Part shown: piece after piece, positions 12,601-24,600 of the stretch
Numbering within the stretch: the stretch's first letter is position 1
Layout of the letters: every line of letters begins with the position of its first letter
Assembly: GCA_964017045.1 (NCBI GenBank)
Contig: OZ024799.1
Location: forward strand, 30,391,596 to 30,455,595
DNA from: Omphiscola glabra
Taxonomy: Eukaryota > Mollusca > Gastropoda > Lymnaeidae
Reading direction: 5' to 3'
DNA: 64,000 nt
Notes under the pieces: model-generated
Seen by the model: the letters and a program-made list of their open reading frames with translations, nothing else
Database searches by the model: none
What the model was told of the DNA's origin: nothing
Made by a program: the position numbers and the translations under genes

Positions 12601-15600
12601 CTGTAAGTTCATTATACTAAAGTATTAACTGTAAGTTCATTATACTCAAGTATTAGCTGTAAGTTCATTATACTAAAGTATTAACTGTAAGTTCATTATA
12701 CTAAAGTATTAACTGTAAGTTCATTATACTAAAGTATTAACTGTAAGTTCATTATACTAAAGTATTAACTGTAAGTTCATTATACTCAAGTATTAGCTGT
12801 AAGTTCATTATACTAAAGTATTAACTGTAAGTTCATTATACTCAAGTATTAACTGTAAGTTCATTATACTAAAGTATTAGCTGTAAGTTCATTATACTAA
12901 AGTATTAACTGTAAGTTCATTATACTAAAGTATTAACTGTAAGTTCATTATACTAAAGTATTAGCTGTAAGTTCATTATACTAAAGTATTAGCTGTAAGT
13001 TCATTATACTAAAGTATTAACTGTAAGTTCATTATACTAAAGTATTAACTGTAAGTTCATTATACTAAAGTATTAGCTGTAAGTTCATTATACTCAAGTA
13101 TTAGCTGTAAGTTCATTATACTCAAGTATTAGCTGTAAGTTCATTATACTCAAGTATTAGCTGTAAGTTCATTATACTCAAGTATTAGCTGTAAGTTCAT
13201 TATACTCAAGTATTAGCTGTAAGTTCATTATACTAAAGTATTAACTGTAAGTTCATTATACTCAAGTATTAGCTGTAAGTTCATTATACTAAAGTATTAA
13301 CTGTAAGTTCATTATACTCAAGTATTAACTGTAAGTTCATTATACTAAAGTATTAGCTGTAAGTTCATTATACTAAAGTATTAACTGTAAGTTCATTATA
13401 CTAAAGTATTAACTGTAAGTTCATTATACTAAAGTATTAGCTGTAAGTTCATTATACTAAAGTATTAGCTGTAAGTTCATTATACTAAAGTATTAACTGT
13501 AAGTTCATTATACTAAAGTATTAACTGTAAGTTCATTATACTAAAGTATTAGCTGTAAGTTCATTATACTCAAGTATTAGCTGTAAGTTCATTATACTAA
13601 AGTATTAGCTGTAAGTTCATTATACTAAAGTATTAACTGTAAGTTCATTATACTCAAGTATTAGCTGTAAGTTCATTATACTAAAGTATTAGCTGTAAGT
13701 TCATTATACTAAAGTATTAACTGTAAGTTCATTATACTAAAGTATTAACTGTAAGTTCATTATACTAAAGTATTAACTGTAAGTTCATTATACTCAAGTA
13801 TTAGCTGTAAGTTCATTATACTAAAGTATTAACTGTAAGTTCATTATACTCAAGTATTAACTGTAAGTTCATTATACTCAAGTATTAGCTGTAAGTTCAT
13901 TATACTAAAGTATTAACTGTAAGTTCATTATACTAAAGTATTAACTGTAAGTTCATTATACTAAAGTATTAACTGTAAGTTCATTATACTAAAGTATTAA
14001 CTGTAAGTTCATTATACTAAAGTATTAACTGTAAGTTCATTATACTCAAGTATTAGCTGTAAGTTCATTATACTAAAGTATTAACTGTAAGTTCATTATA
14101 CTAAAGTATTAACTGTAAGTTCATTATACTAAAGTATTAACTGTAAGTTCATTATACTAAAGTATTAACTGTAAGTTCATTATACTCAAGTATTAGCTGT
14201 AAGTTCATTATACTAAAGTATTAACTGTAAGTTCATTATACTCAAGTATTAACTGTAAGTTCATTATACTAAAGTATTAGCTGTAAGTTCATTATACTAA
14301 AGTATTAACTGTAAGTTCATTATACTAAAGTATTAACTGTAAGTTCATTATACTAAAGTATTAGCTGTAAGTTCATTATACTAAAGTATTAGCTGTAAGT
14401 TCATTATACTAAAGTATTAACTGTAAGTTCATTATACTAAAGTATTAACTGTAAGTTCATTATACTAAAGTATTAGCTGTAAGTTCATTATACTCAAGTA
14501 TTAGCTGTAAGTTCATTATACTAAAGTATTAGCTGTAAGTTCATTATACTAAAGTATTAACTGTAAGTTCATTATACTCAAGTATTAGCTGTAAGTTCAT
14601 TATACTAAAGTATTAGCTGTAAGTTCATTATACTAAAGTATTAACTGTAAGTTCATTATACTAAAGTATTAACTGTAAGTTCATTATACTAAAGTATTAA
14701 CTGTAAGTTCATTATACTCAAGTATTAGCTGTAAGTTCATTATACTAAAGTATTAACTGTAAGTTCATTATACTCAAGTATTAACTGTAAGTTCATTATA
14801 CTAAAGTATTAACTGTAAGTTCATTATACTCAAGTATTAGCTGTAAGTTCATTATACTAAAGTATTAACTGTAAGTTCATTATACTAAAGTATTAACTGT
14901 AAGTTCATTATACTAAAGTATTAACTGTAAGTTCATTATACTAAAGTATTAACTGTAAGTTCATTATACTAAAGTATTAACTGTAAGTTCATTATACTCA
15001 AGTATTAGCTGTAAGTTCATTATACTAAAGTATTAACTGTAAGTTCATTATACTCAAGTATTAACTGTAAGTTCATTATACTAAAGTATTAACTGTAAGT
15101 TCATTATACTCAAGTATTAGCTGTAAGTTCATTATACTAAAGTATTAACTGTAAGTTCATTATACTAAAGTATTAACTGTAAGTTCATTATACTAAAGTA
15201 TTAACTGTAAGTTCATTATACTAAAGTATTAACTGTAAGTTCATTATACTAAAGTATTAGCTGTAAGTCCAAGATTAAACTATTAGCTGTAAGTCCAAGA
15301 TTTAAACTATTAGCTGTAAGTCCAAGATTAAACTATTAGCTGTAAGTCCAAGATTAAACTATTAGCTGTAAGTCCAAGATTAAACTATTAGCTGTAAGTC
15401 CAAGATTAAACTATTAGCTGTACGTCCAAGATTAAACTATTAGCTGTAAGTCCAAGATTAAACTATTAGCTGTAAGTCCATTATATTAAACATATATCTG
15501 TAAGTTCATTATATTAAACATATAGCTGTAAGTCCATTATATTAAACATATAGCTGTAAGTCCATTATATTAAACATATATCTGTACGTCCATTATATTA

Positions 15601-18600
15601 AACATATATCTGTACGTCCATTATATTAAACATATATCTGTAAGTCCATTATATTAAACATATTTCTGTACGTCCATTATATTAAACATATAAATCTGAA
15701 TCAGGTATTGACCTTAATCATCATGGAACACAGTGTTAATGTCCCTCTGACCTGTCTGAGGGTGACCTGTCTCAGGGTGACCTGTCTCAGGGTGACCTGT
15801 CTCAGGGTGACCTGTCTCAGGGTGACCTGTCTCAGGGTGACCTGTCTCAGGGTGACCTGTCAAAGAAGACAACATATGCTTACTAACCTGTAGCAGGGCG
15901 GCTGTCAGGTAGAAGGTCTGAAACAAAAAGGAACTGGACGTATGGCCAGCCTTCAGGTAAAAGATTGTGAAGCTAAAAAGTAAGTGACCCGGGACGACCA
16001 ACACAGTAAGCACCCTGGCCGCCCTGGCGTGGACACCTGGGGAAAAGGACACAAACGTTAAAAGTACTTTAAATTTTTATTTTAAATATCGAAACCTAAG
16101 AACCAGTTTAAGTATTATGCATATGAATTCATTAAAAAAATAACAAATGAATAGTTCAATACATTTAAAATAAAAAAATGAAGATATTAAAAAAATAACA
16201 AATGAATAGTTCAATACATTTAAAATAAAAAAATGAAGACATTAAAAAAAAATAATTGTTAATTAGCAGGAGCTTCTAAACATAAAAACAATTAGCTGTG
16301 TACATCACTTACAAATTTTAAAAGGTTTATATTAAATTATATGTTAGAAAGTTCATTTTCCCTGTCTAATACACATAGAAAAATCCTAATTTCAACAGCT
16401 AAAATTCCTTGCTATGTCAATCTTAATTCCCAAAGTATTTATTTGTCCCTGTTTATGTTTACTTTGTAATGAAATATTTCAATCCTCCTGACCTGATCCG
16501 AAGAATACTTTGAATATATTAAGGCATCCTTTAAGCCGACCGTCCCTGATCCTGTCCCCAGGCCTCCCTGATATGTGCAGTGACGTGCTTATTCTGCTGG
16601 CATGGACAGCAACAAGATTGCCACCAACACCTGAGAAATTTAGAATGGCAGCAAACAGGTCATTTAGATGTATCAAAATAAAAAGAGCCGTTTCTTTTGG
16701 AAGGCTCAAGCTTTAAAGATTGGACTAAGTGAAATCACTACCAAAAGCAAATACACTACAGAGCGGTCAGAAAAATGAAACTGCAAAAGGCTACGGGAAG
16801 GGTCAAGTTTAGGGAAAGGTCAAGTTTAGGGAAAGGTCAAGTTTAGGGAAGACCTAAACATGGAAATGATCAATACTTATACATTGTTCAATGCAAATAA
16901 AATTTAAAATGTTAATTTCCCTAAACTTTCCTTAGAGAAAAAGTTTCAATTCCCAAAAAAGAATTTTTGTTTAATTTTTTGTTGAATTAGCACATTTGAC
17001 AATATTTTAAAAATTATTAGCAAAAATGCTGTTACCATAAAAGAGAGAGAGAGTTTTTACATCTCATAAAGGGAAAAGTGTAATTTTTCCATAAGAGAAA
17101 CAAATCTAAATTTTCCATAAGATAAAATGTTGAACTCACCATTTATAACAGGTTGAAAGACTGCTATGCCATCATAGTTTGCCACTGTGTAGTCCAATAT
17201 CAAACCACCTAAGCTGTAAACATTAAACAAATAAAACCAATGACTAGGTGTGTACAGATCAACTGTTTTTTTATTCCACCATCAATCAATGAGATGACAG
17301 TGTTATCATTACCATGGACTATGATGTCAATGTTATCATTACCATGGACTAAGTACACTGTGATGTCAATGTTATCATTACCATGGACTTAGTACACTAT
17401 GATGTCAATGTTATCATTACCATGGACTAAGTACACTGTGATGTCAATGTTATCATTACCATGGACTAAGTACACTGTGATGTCAATGTTATCATTACCA
17501 TGGACTAAGTACACTGTGATGTCAATGTTATCATTACCATGGACTTAGTACACTATGATGTCAATGTTATCATTACCATGGACTAAGTACACTGTGATGT
17601 CAATGTTATCCTTATGATGGACTAGTTAGTACATTTTCATGTCAATGTTATCATTACCATGGACTAGTTAGTACATTTTCATGTCAATGTTATCATTACC
17701 ATGGACTAGTTAGTACATTTTCATGTCAATGTTATCATTACCATGGACTAGTTAGTACATTTTCATGTCAATGTTATCATTACCATGGACTAGTTAGTAC
17801 ATTTTCATGTCAATGTTATCATTACCATGGACTAGTTAGTACATTTTCATGTCAATGTTATCATTACCATGGACTAGTTAGTACATTTTCATGTCAATGT
17901 TATCATTACCATGGACTAGTTAGTACATTTTCATGTCAATGTTATCATTACCATGGACTAGTTAGTACATTTTCATGTCAATGTTATCATTACCATGGAC
18001 TAGTTAGTACATTTTCATGTCAATGTTATCATTACCATGGACTAGTTAGTACATTTTCATGTCAATGTTATCATTACCATGGACTAGTTAGTACATTTTC
18101 ATGTCAATGTTATCATTACCATGGACTAGTTAGTACATTTTCATTTCAATGTTATCATTACCATGGACTAGTTAGTACATTTTCATGTCAATGTTATCAT
18201 TACCATGGACTAGTTAGGATGAGGCTGAGAACAATCAAAATCAATCAACATAATTCTCAAGGTGTGTATGGTGTATTGGTGAGTTCAACCGACACAAATT
18301 AAAATTCCCAATAACTGTGCTAAATGAGTTTCTTAAAAAATGCAGATAAAGCATTTGTTTGTAATATTTTTTTCTTCTTTTATTACCAAAATAGTCTCAA
18401 TTTAAATATGATGCAAAAAATCTGGTGTAGAATTGGGTGGGACATTAGAATATTAATATAGTTCAGGAACATTAAAAAAGTGTGTTTGTGTGTGTGTAAC
18501 ACTGATTGGGATTCTTATAAAGTTCATTACTTGAATGGATCTTTTGTCAGGTAACTTTAGTCGACCGGAAGTTCAAACATTGCAGCCGCCATTGTTTGGC

Positions 18601-21600
18601 TGACTACAGCTAACACATATAATATTTGTTTTGTTCTTTGTTCATTACAAAAATTAAAAAATATATTAATGAAATTGCTTGTACTTTAAAAAAAAAAATC
18701 AGATATTATCCCATCTATGAGCAGTGGCGTAGCGAGCTTAACTCGCGCCCGGGGCACAATACCTTTTTAGCGCCCCCCCCACCCTATTCAAAAACCATAC
18801 AATATTATAGTAAAATATACCATTTGGCGCCCCATTGTGAGTAGCGCCCGGGGCATGATGCCCCTCACAACGCCACTGTCTATGAGCTTGGCATGGCACT
18901 GTTTGCTCTAACACTGGGACAGCCTTGGTACGTCTCCCTTAATGGGAGACATGTGGTGTGAGAACAGACCTCATCTACTTGGTACATCTCCCTTAATGGG
19001 AGACATCTGGTATGAGAACAGGCCTCATCTACTACAGGCTGCCCAAAGGAACATATGTCGGTCCAGGCTTGACCCAGTTCTACTTCATTTTTTAATGTAG
19101 ACCATTTCTTTAAGATATAAGAATGTAATTTGTACATCCCCTTCTGAGCTAAAACCAAAAAGTCCCACCTGGATATGAGCATGGCGCTGAGGACTGGCAC
19201 CCAGCCAGAACGTATCACATCGTTGGTGTATTTGTTTTTGACACAGATCACAACCCAAAGAGGCAGCAACACCAGGAAGAAGACAATGATTGTAGGCGCC
19301 AACCACAGCTGTTTGCCTGAGGACATGGACAACAGGGGTTTTAGTCAAGGTGTCAGAATCACTGAGATTAGTCATAGTGAGTATCGAAGCTCAACAAGAG
19401 GGATTCAAGATGTGAGAGATATCCCAAGAAAGTTCTTCATTAGAGTTTTAGTTATTTTCATAGAGATTTTTACTAACTTTGTCAAACAGTTTTGATAGGA
19501 CAAATTCCAACCATGTTTTTCTGACTCAGCCTATATTGTACATGTTCCTAGTAGTTGTAGCGTAGGATAGATAGCAACACAGATACAACTTCTCAAGTAC
19601 CAGAGAAATGAAGACAGTGTACATACAAAAATTAAATTATAATATTCACGCTCATCCTACACCACAACACATACATGTCTCTTCTACTTGACATCCCATC
19701 ATCCTACACAATAAATGACATCTTTTACTTGACATCCCATCATTCTACACAATAAATGACATTTTATACTTGACATCCCATCATTCTACACAATAAATGA
19801 CATCTTATACTTGACATCCCATCATTCTACACGATAAATGACATCTTATACTTGACATCCCATCATTCTACACAATAAATGACATCTTATACTTGACATC
19901 CCATCATTCTACACAATAAATGACATCTTATACTTGACATCCCATCATTCTACACAATAAATGACATCTTATACTTGACATCCCATCATCCTACACAATA
20001 AATGACATCTTATACTTGACATCCCATCATCCTACACAATAAATGACATCTTATACTTGACATCCCATCATCCTACACAATAAATGACATCTTATACTTG
20101 ACATCCCATCATTCTACACAATAAATGACATCTTATACTTGACATCCCATCATTCTACACAATAAATGACATCTTATACTTGACATCCCATCATTCTACA
20201 CGATAAATGACATCTTATACTTGACATCCCATCATTCTACACAATAAATGACATCTTATACTTGACATCCCATCATTCTACACAATAAATGACATCTTAT
20301 ACTTGACATCCCATCATTCTACACAATAAATGACATCTTATACTTGACATCCCATCATTCTACACAATAAATGACATCTTATACTTGACATCCCATCATT
20401 CTACACAATAAATGACATCTTATACTTGACATCCCATCATTCTACACAATAAATGACATCTTATACTTGACATCCCATCATTCTACACAATAAATGACAT
20501 CTTATACTTGACATCCCATCATCCTACACAATAAATGACATCTTATACTTGACATCCCATCATTCTACACAATAAATGACATCTTATACTTGACATCCCA
20601 TCATTCTACACAATAAATGACATCTTATACTTGACATCCCATCATTCTACACAATAAAAGACATCTTATACTTGACATCCCATCATTCTACACAATAAAT
20701 GACATCTTATACTTGACATCCCATCATTCTACACAATAAATGACATCTTATACTTGACATCCCATCATTCTACACAATAAATGACATCTTATACTTGACA
20801 TCCCATCATTCTACACAATAAATGACATCTTATACTTGACATCCCATCATTCTACACAATAAATGACATCTTATACTTGACATCCCATCATTCTACACAA
20901 TAAATGACATCTTATACTTGACATCCCATCATCCTACACAATAAATGACATCTTATACTTGACATCCCATCATTCTACACAATAAATGACATCTTATACT
21001 TGACATCCCATCATTCTACACAATAAATGACATCTTATACTTGACATCCCATCATTCTACACAATAAATGACATCTTATACTTGACATCCCATCATTCTA
21101 CACAATAAATGACATCTTATACTTGACATCCCATCATCCTACACAATAAATGACATCTTATACTTGACATCCCATCATTCTACACAATAAATGACATCTT
21201 ATACTTGACATCCCATCATTCTACACAATAAATGACATCTTATACTTGACATCCCATCATCCTACACAATAAATGACATCTTATACTTGACATCCCATCA
21301 TCCTACACAATAAATGACATCTTATACTTGACATCCCATCATTCTACACAATAAATGACATCTTATACTTGACATCCCATCATTCTATATCACACCAGAT
21401 TCATAGCATCATATCCATGACAGGTTTTAAAAAATAAAAAATTAAAAAATTGTTTCTTATAAGGTAGACTTAAATCACTTACAGGTTGATGCACTGAATG
21501 TAGAATTCCTACTTTTGTACAATAGTATGAAAAGGTGGCATTAACCCCCCCCCCCCCCCCCCCCTTTTAAAACATGCAAAGAGTCCAAATACTGACCTAT

Positions 21601-24600
21601 AGCAGCATACAGGAGATTCCCCACCCAGGCCAGGATTGACAATGTTACTAGGTCACCCAGACTGGCTGCTATAGGTGTAGCCACGTTGTCCGGGTTGATT
21701 TTAAAATACCTGGACAGGAGGACTACAAGCACCATGATGACACCTGAAATAGGGGCATTATTGAGTTTAAAATAACTTGGGAAATCAAAATTTCTAAAAA
21801 AAATCAATTGCAAATGTTATGAAGATATCAAAACATTCCAAGCTAAATAAACATTTTAATCAAATGATGATCAATGAGGCTCATGCTGACCATAGATCCA
21901 ACCATATACTTTAAATAGATACCTTTAACATGGCATCATAGTTAAATTTATATTCTTAATACTAAAGCTGAGCAATAAAATGTCAAACATCTTCCCTATC
22001 TCATACTGATAAAAAAAAAAAAGTCAATTATCTTCCATATCTCATAGATACAATTTGAAACAACTATAAATTTTTTCTTATCTGCCCTGTCAGTAAATTT
22101 TAAATTAAAAAAAAACAAGACAACTATTGCCACTGAATTTCTAATAACATGGACAGATCTGCTTCCAAGATTTTAATAATTCTGTAATGTCACCAGAAAA
22201 GCAACTTGTGGTTCTGAAGGCTTAAAAGCAGTGGTTCTTAAACATTTTTTCTCATGGAGCCCTTTTAAGAATAAATGCTATAGAAGAGCCCCTTAGGTCT
22301 GCCCGTCTTACTTAATGTCCTTGTGCGGTCATAGAGCCCTTCAGATGTACACAAGATCTCAATGGAGTACAGGTTGGGGAACACTGCTTTAAAGCTCCAA
22401 ATCATATTTCAGTTTTTATTTCTGTCATTAGACAGAAAAAAACTTGACCATCGACTCATGGCACCATTATCTTCTTCTTCTTCTATATTTTGAGGGCCCA
22501 CGATCAATGAGTTGAACATCCTGGCCACTATTATACTAAAAGACAGGAACAACAACTCAATTTCAAGCTTCTCAAAGTGTTGTTCAGATGACCACCAGGC
22601 ACAGTTGTGCAAAAGGTGAAATTTATTGTTATAAATATTGAAAATGATCAATATTAACAAAAAAAATTATTTGGTATCTGGCCCCTGATGCAATATAAAA
22701 AAATATTGCTGGTCCATCACACTGTATACAATTTGAGAAGCACTGCTCAAGATGATCCAACAGCCACTCACCCAGGATTAAGCTGGCCAAAGCTGCAGTA
22801 AACACACTACAAGCACAGAGTAGTAAACCATGGTGTATGTTGAACTCCCCCTTTGGGATCCAGCCCAGCACCATGGCAGTAATAGAGGATAGGAAGCCCA
22901 CCACTATGGCTTGTGCCTGCCAGTCAGAGATAACATAGAAAAATACATTTATTTTATATTTTCATTTGTAATATATATATACACCAAGGATCCCTATTAA
23001 ATAAATGAAAATTTACTGACAAATAATTTAAAGATTCATCATTTTTATAACAAACATTTTTTTTTTAAAAACCAAAACACATAAAAAGACTTAGGAAACA
23101 TTTCTGTTATTTTTTTTTTATGGACATTGTAAAGTTCTTTAGTACAAGTGTTATTTTTATGTAAAATTTTTACAGGGACATCCTAATATAGATAACTAAC
23201 TTGACAAACACAGAAGTAATCAAGAACAAGCATTGATAATTTAACCCTGACTTGACTTTAAACAGACATTAAAGGCATTGATAATAACTGTCATGCATAT
23301 TTAAAGTAAGATTCTTTCGCTAATTTTGGGGTCCAATTTAAATAGAACTGTTAACTTTACATAATTTTTTTTTGCCAGAAAATTGAACAAACTTGATATA
23401 TTGCGTTGCAAACTGAAACTGATCTGAGTGAATTATTTAGGTACCAAAGCCAAACAAGTCCCCTCAAAGTAGCAGGTCTACAGCTGCCAAATTTTCTGTT
23501 TATTTAAAACATGAAAGTAGCATTTGTCTCTTCTTTTGCTATGCATTTCAGGCAAAATCATTTTATTCATGGCTATACCAAAAAATATGTACATCTTTTA
23601 ATAATATATCTAGGAAATGATCCTTAATTATAATATCATAAAGTTTTTTAAGCCATTGTCACATCAAGGAAGTAATGGTGAAACTGATCAGCCGGTACTG
23701 GCCAATGGTTAAGGTTTGACTAGATTAGTATGAATGTTGGACATTTTATTTGTTCACAAGATTTCTGGTGATGTGAATACAACACCTACTTGAATCAATG
23801 ACAGATTGCCCCCAACCATTTTCAAAAGTTCCTTCCTAGAATCCATGTGACCTAGATTAGCCTGCGTGGAGAGCCTTGATGCCAAGGTCATCTCCAGGTT
23901 CCCTTTGAGGCCCAGCAAAGCTGGCACAAGAATGAAGATCTCCTTCACCTGAGTGAACACCGCCCAGTGCTGTGGGAGGTAAAAGTGAAAAACAAAATAA
24001 CTCAACAACACACCAAATAAATGACAAATATAATACACAGATAAAAGCAGGTCTCCCAAATTCCATAAGTTTTCAAGGCTAAAAATGTATAAAAAGTTTG
24101 GGAATCTCTGATTTAACCCTTTCAACAAATTATTTATGACTAAGGATATTACAATCTAAAATATAATTCAAAATATAGCATATTGATTTTTTCAATATTT
24201 TGCAAGGCTTTTTAAGATATCACCTGTCAGGTTTAAGTTAATTTGGGCTAGGAACACCATCCCCCCTCCCCACACACAACTGCCTTAGTCAGCAGTATAA
24301 CTGTACAACATCCAACACCATCTGTATACTATAATCAACACACCAGTGGTACAAGAGTAAGCTGCATACCTGTACAATGTCCAACACCATCCCAGCACCA
24401 ACTGTTCCATAGCCTGCAATGATGAAGGGCAAGGACACTTGGGATATGATACTGAGAGAAGACTCCTCCCCTGGTAGAGACTGGATGAGTGCATTGATGT
24501 TGAGGCCATCTCTCTGTTAGGACACAAGCACTTTGGTACACACTAAGGACAAAACCAATAAGCCCTGCCTTTGCTCTGCCCTAACCAATAAGATATCATT

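Noticed and set aside
10033..15692. CRISPR-like repeat array
   Set aside because: Units are contiguous with no unique spacers, in an intron of an animal gene.
24090..24104. GTTTGGGAATCTCTG resembling a hAT right end
   Set aside because: No left terminus or matching target duplication found nearby.
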